From contig JAJDUM010000109.1 of NCBI GenBank assembly GCA_022826645.1, forward strand, positions 1-36,665: a stretch of DNA of 36,665 bases, in the 5' to 3' direction. Shown here piece by piece: positions 8,378-16,794 of this stretch; within the stretch, counting starts at the first letter, position 1; every line of letters begins with the position of its first letter. The stretch is from Candidatus Poribacteria bacterium (lineage in GTDB: Bacteria > Poribacteria > WGA-4E > PCPOR2b). A program made the position numbers and the translations under genes. The notes beneath the pieces were generated by a model. That model was not told the DNA's origin. It saw only the letters and a program-made list of their open reading frames with translations, and searched no databases.

Positions 8378-9385
8378 TTATCGGTCAACCTGTTTGAGCC
8401 GTCCCCACATTGTAAACTTTTTACCTGCGAGAGAAACCGAAAAAGGAGAGTTAAGCCATGCAGGACTGCCGTCACCATGGGGATTATTGGTGAGATTTTG
8501 AGGATTACCCCCATCGGCATCTATCACGTAGATTTCAACATTCCTATCCCTATCAACAAACGAGAAAGCGATCTGTTCACCGTCAGGTGACCATGAGGGT
8601 GAACTGTCATCAACACGATTTTCAGTGAGTCTCTGTTCATTACCCCCATCAGCGTCCATCACATAGATTTCAAAGTTTTGAAGATCTCCCTTTCTATCAG
8701 ACGAGAAGGCAATCCGTTCACCGTTGGGTGACCATGAGGGTTCCCAGTCATTTTTGCGATTTTCAGTGAGTCTCTGTTCATTACCCCCATCAGCGTTCAT
8801 CGCATAGATTTCATAAGTGATTCCCGAGTCGTTTCTAAAGTGCCCATCCCTACGGGCACTGAAGGCAATGCGTTTACCGTCGGGGGACCACGAGGGATCC
8901 TCGTCTTCAGTGAGATTGTTAGTGAGTCTTTGTTGATTCCCACCATCAGCGTCCATCACGTAGATTTCAATGTTATGATCCCTATTATTATCCCTATCAG
9001 ACGAAAATACGATGTGTTTCCCGTCGGGAGACCATGAGGGTGACCTATCATTATTGGGATTGTTAGTGAGGTTTTGTTGATTCCCACCATCAGCGTCCAT
9101 CACGTAGATTTCAATGTTATGATCCCTATTATTATCTCTATCAGACGAAAATACGATGTGTTTTCCGTCGGGAGACCATGAGGGTGACAAGTCAGCACCA
9201 CGATTATTGGTGAGTCTTCGCGGATTGTCCCCATTGGCATCCATCACGTAGATTTCAGCGTTCCCATCCCTATCAGATATAAAGGCAATCCGTGCCTGTG
9301 CATCAACGCATACCATCAGCAGCGTTAGACCTAACACGACAACGCTATCTAAAACTAAATGTGCAAGATTATATCTCCGTTGCAT
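8378..9385 (-). CDS. PRP1: secreted six-bladed PD40/TolB-like propeller protein
   Basis: The start at 9385 is chosen for GAGGAGG eight bases upstream; an ATG 24 bases earlier would put this site inside the gene. A signal peptide (MQRRYNLAHL, a hydrophobic run, DAQA) precedes six PD40 repeats of the form EIYVMDADGGNxxxLTNN and PSWSPDGKxIAFSSDR. Repeats two and three are a near-identical 48-residue tandem duplication. The end is the array-wide tail VSLAGKKFTMWGRLKQVDR. It should fold as a TolB-type propeller in the periplasm or at the cell surface, and probably binds protein or glycan. No TolB N-terminal domain and no tol/pal genes are present. It is the third of three consecutive propeller genes before ECF2. 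Confidence 0.88.
   Translation of the reverse strand: MQRRYNLAHLVLDSVVVLGLTLLMVCVDAQARIAFISDRDGNAEIYVMDANGDNPRRLTNNRGADLSPSWSPDGKHIVFSSDRDNNRDHNIEIYVMDADGGNQQNLTNNPNNDRSPSWSPDGKHIVFSSDRDNNRDHNIEIYVMDADGGNQQRLTNNLTEDEDPSWSPDGKRIAFSARRDGHFRNDSGITYEIYAMNADGGNEQRLTENRKNDWEPSWSPNGERIAFSSDRKGDLQNFEIYVMDADGGNEQRLTENRVDDSSPSWSPDGEQIAFSFVDRDRNVEIYVIDADGGNPQNLTNNPHGDGSPAWLNSPFSVSLAGKKFTMWGRLKQVDR
8931..9190. repeat. 144-bp tandem repeat inside PRP1
   Basis: The segment starting at 8931 recurs at 9075, in frame (48 codons). About 115 bp are almost identical, including the unusual DNNRDHNIEIYVMD coding stretch. This is a recent blade duplication. Confidence 0.85.
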
Positions 9386-9600
9386 CTGATATTCCTCCTC
9401 TGTTTTCAAATCGGTTTATTATTCTTTGGGATTGATAGAGGTCAACTAGTGGTGGAAACCCCTTTACAATTAATGGGACAACTGGGTTTATTATCACATG
9501 AAGGCTTCGCCTTTTCTTTGGCGTTTATGACCCAACTTCAGCAAATACCGTTCTCTCAATAAAAGCAGTGGTTCATGTTAAGAAAGCGTGCAACAGCAAC

Positions 9601-9678
9601 CGAATCTTCGTAGGGATTGGGTCCCCCAACCCTTACGGACTGCGGGCGGGGGAACCCCGCCCCTACGATTTCGATTCG
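9601..9678. repeat. Composite palindromic repeat between PRP2 and PRP1
   Basis: The outer dyads are CGAATC/GATTCG (9601-9606, 9673-9678) and CGTAGGG/CCCTACG (9609-9615, 9661-9667). Inside are GGGTCCCCCAACCC and GGGCGGGGGAACCCCGCCC. The rest of the 328-bp gap holds the PRP1 leader (9386-9480), which resembles those of PRP6 and PRP7 (TTTACAATTAA near its upstream end). I see no gene there. Confidence 0.6.
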
Positions 9679-9713
9679 CGTTTTGCATTTTCTTTTTACA
9701 TGAGCCAAAGCAG

Positions 9714-10742
9714 TTATCGGTCAACCTGTTTGAGCTGTCCCCATATTGTAAACTTTTTGCCTGCAGGAGAAACCGAAAAAGGGGAGTTCAACCATGCAGG
9801 CCCAGCGTCACTAACCGGATGATTGGTGAGGTTTTGAAGACCTCCTCCATCGGCATCCATCACGTAGATTTCAGCGTTTCTAAATTGCTCACCCCTAAGG
9901 GAATGAAAGGCAATCTGTTCACCGTCAGGAGACCAGGAGGGAGACCCGTCATCACCGCGATGATTGGTGAGTTGTTGTTGATTACCCCCATCGGCATCGA
10001 TCACGTAGATTTCATAGTTTTCAAGGTCCCCCTTCCTATCAGACGCGAAGGCAATCCGTTCACCGTCAGGAGACCACACGGGATACGAGTCATTCTGGCG
10101 ATTTTCAGTCAGTCTTTGTTCACCCTGCCCATCGGCGTCCATCACGTAGATTTCAGACGTGATTCCAAACTTGGTTCTAAAGTGCCCATCCCTACGGGTA
10201 CTGAAGACAATGCGTCCACCGTCGGGCGACCAGGAGGGAGACCTGGCACCATGGGGATTTTCAGTGAGTCTTCGAGGATTACCCCCATCGGCGTCCATTA
10301 CATAGATGTCAAAATGTCCTAAGTTCCCATCCTTATCCCTCCTAAGAGACGAGAAGGCAATCCGTTTACCGTCGGGGGACCAGGAGGGATCCCTATCACT
10401 ACCAGGATTGTTAGTGAGATTTTGAGGATTGTCTCCATCAGCGTCTATCACGTAGATTTCAGCAGTGGATATACCGTTCATAACGTGCCCATCCCTATCA
10501 GATACGAAGGCAACCCGTTTGCCATCGGGAGACCATGAGGGAAATGTGTCATCATTGCGATTCTTGGTGAGGTTTCGCGGATTACCCCCATCGGCGTCCA
10601 TCACGTAGATTTCCCAGTTCCCATCCCTCTTAGAGTGAAAGACAATCTGTGCCTGTGTCTCAACGCATACCATTAGCAGTGTCAGCATCAAGACTATAAC
10701 GACAGATAAGATTAAGTGTTCGAGACTGTATCTTCGTTGCAT
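9714..10742 (-). CDS. PRP2: secreted six-bladed PD40/TolB-like propeller protein
   Basis: The start at 10742 has AGAGGAGG nine bases upstream and gives the conserved N-terminus MQRRYSLEHLILSVV with cleavage likely after ETQA. Six PD40 blades follow (EIYVMDADGGNPRNLTKN, AEIYVIDADGDN, FDIYVMDADGGN, SEIYVMDADGQG, YEIYVIDADGGN, AEIYVMDADGGG), then the tail VSPAGKKFTIWGQLKQVDR. Blades alternate short forms (SKRDGNWEIY) and long forms with an inserted loop (RRDGHFRTKFGITSEIY); the long loops also occur in PRP1, PRP4 and PRP7 at the fourth blade. It lies 60 bp behind PRP3, so the two are likely co-transcribed. Confidence 0.88.
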   Translation of the reverse strand: MQRRYSLEHLILSVVIVLMLTLLMVCVETQAQIVFHSKRDGNWEIYVMDADGGNPRNLTKNRNDDTFPSWSPDGKRVAFVSDRDGHVMNGISTAEIYVIDADGDNPQNLTNNPGSDRDPSWSPDGKRIAFSSLRRDKDGNLGHFDIYVMDADGGNPRRLTENPHGARSPSWSPDGGRIVFSTRRDGHFRTKFGITSEIYVMDADGQGEQRLTENRQNDSYPVWSPDGERIAFASDRKGDLENYEIYVIDADGGNQQQLTNHRGDDGSPSWSPDGEQIAFHSLRGEQFRNAEIYVMDADGGGLQNLTNHPVSDAGPAWLNSPFSVSPAGKKFTIWGQLKQVDR

Positions 10743-10802
10743 CTGGTATTCCTCCTCTGTTCTCAGATTTTTTCTTGAACACCGTTCTCTCAATGATAAC
10801 AG

Positions 10803-11768
10803 TTATCGGTCGACCCGTTTGAGCCAACCCCACATCGTGAGCTTTTTACCGGCGGGCGTAACGGCAAAAGCAAAACCAAACCATGCAGGAGCACTGTCAT
10901 CCCCCGGGTGATTGGTGAGGTTTCGCGGATTACCCCCATCGACGTTTATCACGTAGATTTCATGGTTCCCATCCGCCTCCCTATCAGACACAAAAACAAT
11001 CCATTTACCGTTACGAGACCATGAGGGTTCCCAATCCTTAAAGGGATGATTGGTGAGGTTTCGCGGATTGCCACCATCGGCGTCCATCACGTAGATTTCA
11101 CCATTCCCATCCCTAAAGGAATCAAAGGCAATGTGTTGACCGTCAGGTGACCATGAGGGATTCCTGTCACTACCACGATTTTTAGTGAGGTTTTTAGGTT
11201 TGCCACCATCGGCGTTCATCACGTAGACCTCCATGTTCCCATCCCTCCAAGAATGAAAGGCAATACGCCTACCGTCCGGAGACCATGACGGTGAATAGTC
11301 AGGAAAAGGATTTTTAGTGAGATTTTTAGGGTTGCCACCATCGGCGTTCATCATGTAGATTTCACCACCTCCCTCCCTATTCGACACGAAGGCGATACGT
11401 TTACCGTCCGGAGACCAAGAGGGGTCCCAGTCATCAAACTCATTGTTAGAAAGGTTTCGCTGATTGCCACCATCGGTATCCATTACGTAGATTTGCCGCC
11501 GGTTCCTAGCCATATCATCCCTATCAGACGTGAAGGCAATCCGGTTACCGTCCGGGGACCAGGAGGGATGCTGGTTATTACTAAGATGGTTAGAGAGGTT
11601 TTGCTGATTCCTTCCATCGTTGCCCATCACGTAGATTTCCCAGTGCCAATCCCTATCAGACATGAAAGCAATCCGTGCCTGTGCCTCAACGCATACCATC
11701 AACAGCGTTAAGCTCAGCACTACAACGACACCTAAAATCAAATGTGCAAGATTGTATCTCCGGTGCAT
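10803..11768 (-). CDS. PRP3: secreted six-bladed PD40/TolB-like propeller protein
   Basis: This is the first gene of the cassette that ends with ECF2. It has a signal peptide (MHRRYNLAHLILGVVVVL, then EAQA), six blades with short loops only, and the tail VTPAGKKLTMWGWLKRVDR. GAGGAGG precedes the ATG. The first blade is atypical (EIYVMGNDGRNQQNLSNH), as is the second (QIYVMDTDGGN). It lacks the long fourth-blade loop of its neighbours, so the exposed surface probably differs. The leader carries the array-wide conserved block right upstream of the gene. Confidence 0.88.
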   Translation of the reverse strand: MHRRYNLAHLILGVVVVLSLTLLMVCVEAQARIAFMSDRDWHWEIYVMGNDGRNQQNLSNHLSNNQHPSWSPDGNRIAFTSDRDDMARNRRQIYVMDTDGGNQRNLSNNEFDDWDPSWSPDGKRIAFVSNREGGGEIYMMNADGGNPKNLTKNPFPDYSPSWSPDGRRIAFHSWRDGNMEVYVMNADGGKPKNLTKNRGSDRNPSWSPDGQHIAFDSFRDGNGEIYVMDADGGNPRNLTNHPFKDWEPSWSRNGKWIVFVSDREADGNHEIYVINVDGGNPRNLTNHPGDDSAPAWFGFAFAVTPAGKKLTMWGWLKRVDR

Positions 11769-11790
11769 CTGCTATTCCTCCTCTAACCTT

Positions 11791-11830
11791 ATTAAGATGC
11801 AATTCTGAGATTTTCTCTAGCACTTTTTTT
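11791..11830 (-). promoter_or_regulatory. Conserved leader block of PRP3
   Basis: Minus-strand AGTGCTAGAGAAAATCTC followed by AGAATTGCATCTTAAT, about 23 bp before the ATG. It marks the start of the third cassette. Confidence 0.6.
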
Positions 11831-11926
11831 ACTTTTAAGAAAAAAATACTCTCTGTCGAAACACTCTCTAAATCCAGGCCATCCTAAGCGGCACTTTGCC
11901 TCTTGCTCCGCGGAGCAAGCAATAAA
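11831..11926. repeat. Cassette-junction block C
   Basis: About 95 bp shared with 14619-14718 and 19582-19682 (common words GTCGAAACA, CTCTAAATCCA, CCATCCTAAGCGG, GGAGCAAGCAATAAAA). It joins an ECF terminator to the next propeller leader. This copy contains the 18-bp palindrome CTTGCTCCGCGGAGCAAG. Confidence 0.75.
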
Positions 11927-11954
11927 AAAGGCGAATGGAATGAACCATTCGCCT
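11923..11954 (-). terminator. Rho-independent terminator of ECF3
   Basis: The stem is at 11945-11954 and 11929-11938 with a minus-strand T-run, 36 bp after the ECF3 stop. Confidence 0.92.
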
Positions 11955-11990
11955 TGTGAAGTTCTGAAAATAGCTTTGTGAACTAGTGAC

Positions 11991-13379
11991 CTACCTAATC
12001 CCATAATCGGGCAGAACGACATAAATTCGCCACACCCCATTCTCTTTTCGCATCTTAACCTGCTGATTTGACATACAGGTAATCATTGACCTTACCGTAT
12101 CTGAAGTACCCTGTAGCTCTGAATCCGGTATTCTCAATCGGAAGTGAAATTCGTCACCGGCATATTCGCTGCTTACAAACGATGTCTGCTTTCGTAGTTC
12201 ACGGACTGCCTCATCCAGCATTTGAAACCTAGTTTCGACGGTCTCATCCGGTGCTTCATCTGACGTGGGGGTCCTATTACCAGAATCGTCATGGATGCTA
12301 CGCCTATACTGCTCCGTCCTTAACGAATCTATCACCTTATAATCGGAGTTCCGCCACGCATCCAAGTAAGCATACATCACATCTTCAGCGAACTGACCTA
12401 TGCTTTCTGATGGCGCGGCTGCGTCGGTTGTGAACCCCTCCATTGTGTCTAGCTCAAATTCCATTTCTGTTGTGAACTGTGACATATCTGTTTCGTCGGA
12501 TCCACCTAAGAAATCGTCAACTGGATCTGTTCCTGTTGTGGACACCTGCACAGCGATTTGTGGCAGATTGTTCCAGCCTGCTGTCCCTTGAGCGGTATCA
12601 GTTGAGAATCTTTGGGGGTTGTTTCGTGGACGTGCAGTGCCATCCTCCCACGGCGACAGATACACACGCTCCTCAACTATAGGCGCATTCATCCAGCGTA
12701 GCCCAATGAAACCGATGATAATCAGCGTAATCAGCCCTGTCGCTCCAACCGCCATTTTGGGGACAGTTCCAACTTTCATGGCGGTTAGACCTCTCGTATA
12801 AAGTTTTTTCAGCGTCAGCCCGGGAGAAACAAACACACCGGTGAGAAGGTATCGTAACCGTTTGGAGAGTTGTCGCTTCGCACGCGACAGCCGAAACGCA
12901 ATGGCGTTGTATGACAGTCCGTGTCTACTAGTCAGTTCATTGTAACTCGCACCCTCCAGATAGAAGGCGTGGGCTATCTCTCTGTCTTTCTGCGGAAGCG
13001 TCTCCATGGTCCGGCGGATCAGCCCCTTCTGTTCCTGTCGCGTCAATTGCTCATCAGGGGAGCCCTGTGTTTGCAACACTCCTTCGCCCACTTCATCAAG
13101 GGGTACAGTATTGATCCTCCGTTTTCGGGCCCACTGCCGTGCACAATTCCGCGCAATCTCTGCCAACCAGTTCTTGAATTTGGTTGTATCCTCAAGCTGT
13201 GTCAACCCTTGATAGGTGCTGAGGAAGGTGTCTTGTACCACCTCTTCGACATCATGGGGATTGTCCACGATTCTTATAACAATCGTATAGACAAACGGGT
13301 AGTATTCCCGCATTAGGGCGGCGAATGCCCCTTCATCTCCAGTTTGGGCACGATAAATGAGTGTATTATCATTATCCAT
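11991..13379 (-). CDS. ECF3: membrane-tethered ECF sigma factor with NTF2-like C-terminal domain
   Basis: A 462-residue subtype II paralogue, closest in appearance to ECF2 (same MREYYPFVYTIVIRIVDNPHD start and QTSFVSSEYAGDEFHFRLR near the end). Its domains are region 2, region 4 (REIAHAFYLEGASYNEL), a transmembrane helix (MAVGATGLITLIIIGFIGL), ERVYLSPWEDGTARPRNN, the linker motif GGSDETDMSQF and a terminal NTF2-like domain. An AAGGA lies nine bases before the ATG, weaker than at the other members. It forms the two-gene cassette with PRP4. Confidence 0.9.
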   Translation of the reverse strand: MDNDNTLIYRAQTGDEGAFAALMREYYPFVYTIVIRIVDNPHDVEEVVQDTFLSTYQGLTQLEDTTKFKNWLAEIARNCARQWARKRRINTVPLDEVGEGVLQTQGSPDEQLTRQEQKGLIRRTMETLPQKDREIAHAFYLEGASYNELTSRHGLSYNAIAFRLSRAKRQLSKRLRYLLTGVFVSPGLTLKKLYTRGLTAMKVGTVPKMAVGATGLITLIIIGFIGLRWMNAPIVEERVYLSPWEDGTARPRNNPQRFSTDTAQGTAGWNNLPQIAVQVSTTGTDPVDDFLGGSDETDMSQFTTEMEFELDTMEGFTTDAAAPSESIGQFAEDVMYAYLDAWRNSDYKVIDSLRTEQYRRSIHDDSGNRTPTSDEAPDETVETRFQMLDEAVRELRKQTSFVSSEYAGDEFHFRLRIPDSELQGTSDTVRSMITCMSNQQVKMRKENGVWRIYVVLPDYGIR

Positions 13380-13405
13380 AAATCTTCGTCCTTCCCCAAC
13401 ACTTT

Positions 13406-13440
13406 ATCAAAATACAGTCCTAAGATTTTCCTGGCACTTT
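13406..13440 (-). promoter_or_regulatory. Conserved leader block of ECF3
   Basis: Minus-strand GTGCCAGGAAAATCTTAGGA then CTGTATTTTGAT, about 27 bp before the start. It is the intact counterpart of the interrupted ECF2 leader. Confidence 0.6.
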
Positions 13441-13477
13441 ATGTGAACACCTCATTAGATTGAGAGATTCGTTGAGC

Positions 13478-13506
13478 ATTATATCAACCCGTCCAATTCG
13501 CGTCAA
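13478..13506 (-). promoter_or_regulatory. Sigma70-type promoter of ECF3
   Basis: Minus-strand TTGACG (13501-13506), 17-bp spacer, TATAAT (13478-13483), about 100 bp before the ATG. Confidence 0.85.
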
Positions 13507-13581
13507 ACAAACTATCGTGAAACTGGAAGCAGAAAAGTGTGGGTCTGGATCTTGGCAACGCCGTTCTCTCAATAATGGCAG

Positions 13582-14556
13582 TTATCGGTCAACCTGTTTG
13601 AGCCGGCCCCACATCATGAGTTTTTTGCCTGCGGGCACAACTGCAAGAGGAGGGGTATACCATTCAGGACTACTGTCATGACCACCATGTTTAGTGAGTC
13701 TTCGCTGATTATCCCCATCAGCGTCCATCACGTAGATTTCACCGTTTCCATCCCTAGAGGAACTGAAGGCAATGCGTTTACCACCAGGAGACCATGAAGG
13801 TGAACCGTCAGGATGGCGATTCCTGGTGAGTCTTCGCTGATTATCCCCATCAGCGTCCATCACGTAGATTTCAAGGGTTAGCCAGTCCCCAGGCTTCCAA
13901 GACGAGAAGGCAATACGTTTGCCGTCAGGGGACCATGCGGGATCCCAGTCATCATTGCGATTGTCAGTAAGCCTCTGTTCGTTCCCGCCATCGGCCTCCA
14001 TCACATAGATTTCACGAGTGATTCCATGGTCGTCTCTAAAGTGCCCCGCCCTCTCAGACGAGAAGACAATACGTTTACCGTCGGGTGACCATGACGGTGA
14101 GTAGTCCTTCTGGTCATCTTGGCTGAGTTTTTGTTGATTCCCCCCATCGGCCTCCATCACATAGATTTCACCGACGGAAGAAAAGACCATGCGTTCACCA
14201 TTGGGTGACCATGACGGTGAAGAGTCATCGTGGTCATTATTGGTGAGTCTTTGAGGATTCCCCCCATCGGCGTTTATCACGTAGATTTCAGCAGTGACTC
14301 CCCCATCCCGTTTGGAACTAAAGACAATGCGCTTGCCATCCGGTGACCATGAGGGTGTATGGTCAGGATGGCGATTCTTGGTGAGTCTACGCGGATTCTT
14401 CCCATCAGCGTCTATCACGTAGATTTCAAAGTTCCCATCCCTATTAGACGAGAAGGCAATCTGTGCCTGTGCCTCAACGACTATCATCAACAGCATTAAA
14501 CCCAAGACGACAACGCTAGCTAAAATCAAATGTGCAAGAGTGTATCTCCGTCGCAT
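13582..14556 (-). CDS. PRP4: secreted six-bladed PD40/TolB-like propeller protein
   Basis: The 324-residue protein has a signal peptide (MRRRYTLAHLILASVVVLGL, then EAQA), six PD40 blades and the tail VVPAGKKLMMWGRLKQVDR. The third blade is shortened (FSSVGEIYVMEADGGN, without the usual strand linker), and blades three and four read VMEADGGN instead of VMDADGGN. The fourth has the long HFRDDHGITREIY loop. AAGGAGG precedes the ATG. It is the only propeller of its cassette, directly upstream of ECF3. Confidence 0.88.
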   Translation of the reverse strand: MRRRYTLAHLILASVVVLGLMLLMIVVEAQAQIAFSSNRDGNFEIYVIDADGKNPRRLTKNRHPDHTPSWSPDGKRIVFSSKRDGGVTAEIYVINADGGNPQRLTNNDHDDSSPSWSPNGERMVFSSVGEIYVMEADGGNQQKLSQDDQKDYSPSWSPDGKRIVFSSERAGHFRDDHGITREIYVMEADGGNEQRLTDNRNDDWDPAWSPDGKRIAFSSWKPGDWLTLEIYVMDADGDNQRRLTRNRHPDGSPSWSPGGKRIAFSSSRDGNGEIYVMDADGDNQRRLTKHGGHDSSPEWYTPPLAVVPAGKKLMMWGRLKQVDR

Positions 14557-14578
14557 CTGTCTTTCCTCCTTTGACTTT

Positions 14579-14618
14579 ATTAAGATACAACTCTGAGATT
14601 TTTTTTAGCACTTTTTTT
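14579..14618 (-). promoter_or_regulatory. Conserved leader block of PRP4
   Basis: Minus-strand AGTGCTAAAAAAAATCTC then AGAGTTGTATCTTAAT, about 25 bp before the ATG. Confidence 0.6.
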
Positions 14619-14718
14619 GCTCTTAAGGGAAAAAATATGACCTTCTGTCGAAACATCCTCTAAATCCATGCCATCCTAAGCGGTATTTTGCCGTTTTCTT
14701 CGCGGAGCAAGCAATAAA
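14619..14718. repeat. Cassette-junction block B
   Basis: This is the second copy of the junction sequence described at 11831. It carries a 3-bp insertion (ATGA for ACT region near 14637) and lacks the full 18-bp palindrome. Confidence 0.75.
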
Positions 14719-14746
14719 AAAGGCGAATGGCCAAAGCCATTCGCCT
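14715..14746 (-). terminator. Rho-independent terminator of ECF4
   Basis: The stem is extended to 11 bp (14736-14746 with 14721-14731) because the loop differs from the others. It is 28 bp after the ECF4 stop. Confidence 0.92.
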
Positions 14747-14774
14747 AATGAATTCTTGTGAGAAGGGTTGCGCG

Positions 14775-16544
14775 CTAGTCTAACATCCCACCTTCATCAA
14801 CTCGCGACACTCCTCCCCCTTTTCGCACTTTGGTAACAGTATCTGGTAAGGACGGGACAGACATTTCTATGCCCCGCTTTCTTCCAGCCGGTGTTTTTGG
14901 AGCAGGCGTTCTCAACCCGGAGTGAAATTCATCACCAACATATTCGTCATTTATAGCCGATGTCCGCCTTGGCATTTCACGGATCGATCCACTCGGCAGT
15001 GGTTCAAGTTGTTCCATCTTTCCTTCAACCGTAGCTTCGATAGCTCCATCCGGTATGCGATCTGATGACTCATTCGGAATCTCAGAATCATCATAGCCGC
15101 TATGCCCCATATCGCTTCTCATATTTGCCGCCCGCACCTCCGACATCACACTTTCGATTGAGGTCATAGCGTCATAAACTCGCCACACCCCATTCTCTTT
15201 TCGCATCCTCATCTCATGAATTGAGGCGCAGCAAAATATTGGCATTCCCTGATCTGTAGTACCCGGTAGCTTTGATCCCGGTGTTATCAATCGAAAGTGA
15301 AATTCGTCACCGACATATTCGCTGCTTACAAGCGATGACTGCCTTTGTAATTCACGGAGTTCCTCAATCACCATTTCAAGCAGACGTCTAGTTTCAACAA
15401 CCTCCTCCGATGCTTCATCTGACATATCTGTGGAACTCCCATCACCAGAATCTTCATGGCCCTCACGCCTATACTGCTCTGTCATTAACGAGCCCATCAC
15501 CTTATCATCAGAGTTTCGCCACGCCTCGAAGTAAGCATACATCACATCCTCAGCGGACTGACCTACACTTTCTGATGACGTAGATATGTCAATAATGAAA
15601 TCTTGCTCTGTGTCTATCTCAACTTCCCTGTCTATTGTGAATTGTACCATATCCATTTCGTCGGATTGATCGAAAAAATCGTCTTTTGACTCTGTTCCTG
15701 CTATGGACGCTGTCGTAGCAATTTGCAGCAGATTGTTCCGGCTTTCTGTCCTTTGAGCAGCGTCAGTTGGGAATCCTTCGGGGTGGTTTCGTGGGCGTGC
15801 AGTGCCACCCTCCCACGGCAACAGATACATACGCTCCTCGACTATACGCGCACTCATCTGGCGTAGCCCAATGAAGCCGATGAAAATCAGCGCAATCAGT
15901 CCTGTCGCTCCAACCGTCATTTTGGGAATAACTCCAACCTTCATGGCGGTTAGACCTTCCGTATAAAGTTTTTTCAGCGTCAGTCCGGGAGAAACGAACA
16001 CACCGGTGAGAAGGTATCGCAGCCGTTTGGAGAGTTGCTGCTTCGCACGTGACAGCCGAAACGAAATTGCTTTATATGACAGTCCATGCGCCCTAGTCAG
16101 TTCGTCATAGCTTGCGCCCTCCAGATAGAAAGCACGGGCTATCTCCCTGTCTTTCTGCGGAAGCGTCTCCATTGTCCGCCGAATCAATTCCTTCTGTTCC
16201 AGTCGTGTCAATTGCTCGTCAGGTGAGTCTTGCATTTGCGGCACCCCTTCGCCCACTTCATCAAGGGATACTGTATTGACCCTCCGTTTTCGGACCCACT
16301 GTCGTGCACAGTTCCGCGCAATTTCTGCCAACCAACTTTTGAACTTCGCTGCATTCTCAAGCTGCATCAGGCCTCGATAGGCGCTGAGGAAAGTATCTTG
16401 TACCACCTCTTCAACATCATGGGGATTATCCACGATTTTTATAACAATCGTATAGACAAAGGGGTAGTATTCCCGCATTAGGTCGGTGAAAGCCTCCTCA
16501 TCCCCAGTTTGGGCGCGATAAATGAGCGTGTTTTCATTAACCAT
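14775..16544 (-). CDS. ECF4: long membrane-tethered ECF sigma factor with a duplicated C-terminal region
   Basis: At 589 residues this is the longest of the six. It has the same sigma core, a transmembrane helix (MTVGATGLIALIFIGFIGL, about 209-227), the altered outer motif ERMYLLPWEGGTARPRNH, the linker motif DQSDEMDMVQF, and an NTF2-like domain ending MRMRKENGVWRVYDA. About 120 more residues follow that repeat the second half of this domain in decayed form: INDEYVGDEFHSGLRTPAPK echoes VSSEYVGDEFHFRLITPGSK, and VTKVRKGGGVSRVDE echoes the final strand. GGAGG lies eight bases before the ATG. It follows the PRP7-PRP6-PRP5 group. Confidence 0.9.
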   Translation of the reverse strand: MVNENTLIYRAQTGDEEAFTDLMREYYPFVYTIVIKIVDNPHDVEEVVQDTFLSAYRGLMQLENAAKFKSWLAEIARNCARQWVRKRRVNTVSLDEVGEGVPQMQDSPDEQLTRLEQKELIRRTMETLPQKDREIARAFYLEGASYDELTRAHGLSYKAISFRLSRAKQQLSKRLRYLLTGVFVSPGLTLKKLYTEGLTAMKVGVIPKMTVGATGLIALIFIGFIGLRQMSARIVEERMYLLPWEGGTARPRNHPEGFPTDAAQRTESRNNLLQIATTASIAGTESKDDFFDQSDEMDMVQFTIDREVEIDTEQDFIIDISTSSESVGQSAEDVMYAYFEAWRNSDDKVMGSLMTEQYRREGHEDSGDGSSTDMSDEASEEVVETRRLLEMVIEELRELQRQSSLVSSEYVGDEFHFRLITPGSKLPGTTDQGMPIFCCASIHEMRMRKENGVWRVYDAMTSIESVMSEVRAANMRSDMGHSGYDDSEIPNESSDRIPDGAIEATVEGKMEQLEPLPSGSIREMPRRTSAINDEYVGDEFHSGLRTPAPKTPAGRKRGIEMSVPSLPDTVTKVRKGGGVSRVDEGGMLD

Positions 16545-16570
16545 GAATCTGCCCTCCTCCCCAACATTTT

Positions 16571-16605
16571 ATCAAGACACAGTCCTGCGATTTTTCTGGC
16601 ATTTT
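16571..16605 (-). promoter_or_regulatory. Conserved leader block of ECF4
   Basis: Minus-strand ATGCCAGAAAAATCGCAGGA then CTGTGTCTTGAT, about 27 bp before the ATG. Confidence 0.6.
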
Positions 16606-16642
16606 ATGTGAACATCTCATCAGATTGATGGGTTGGTTGAGC

Positions 16643-16671
16643 ATTATATCAACTCGCCCAATCCGCGTCAA
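16643..16671 (-). promoter_or_regulatory. Sigma70-type promoter of ECF4
   Basis: Minus-strand TTGACG (16666-16671), 17-bp spacer, TATAAT (16643-16648). Confidence 0.85.
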
Positions 16672-16794
16672 GCAAGTTGCGGATTGCTATCTTCACTGAA
16701 TGGTTCAGCGAAAGGAAACACTATGAAGTGGGAGGGCACTAACCTTAATATATACGCGGAATAACGGCAAACACTGTTTGCCCAATAATAGCAG

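Noticed and set aside
9588..10322. Long plus-strand ORF opposite PRP2 (244 codons), and similar ones opposite other PRPs
   Set aside because: It is the antisense frame of the PD40 repeats; it has repeating composition, no ribosome site and no family features.
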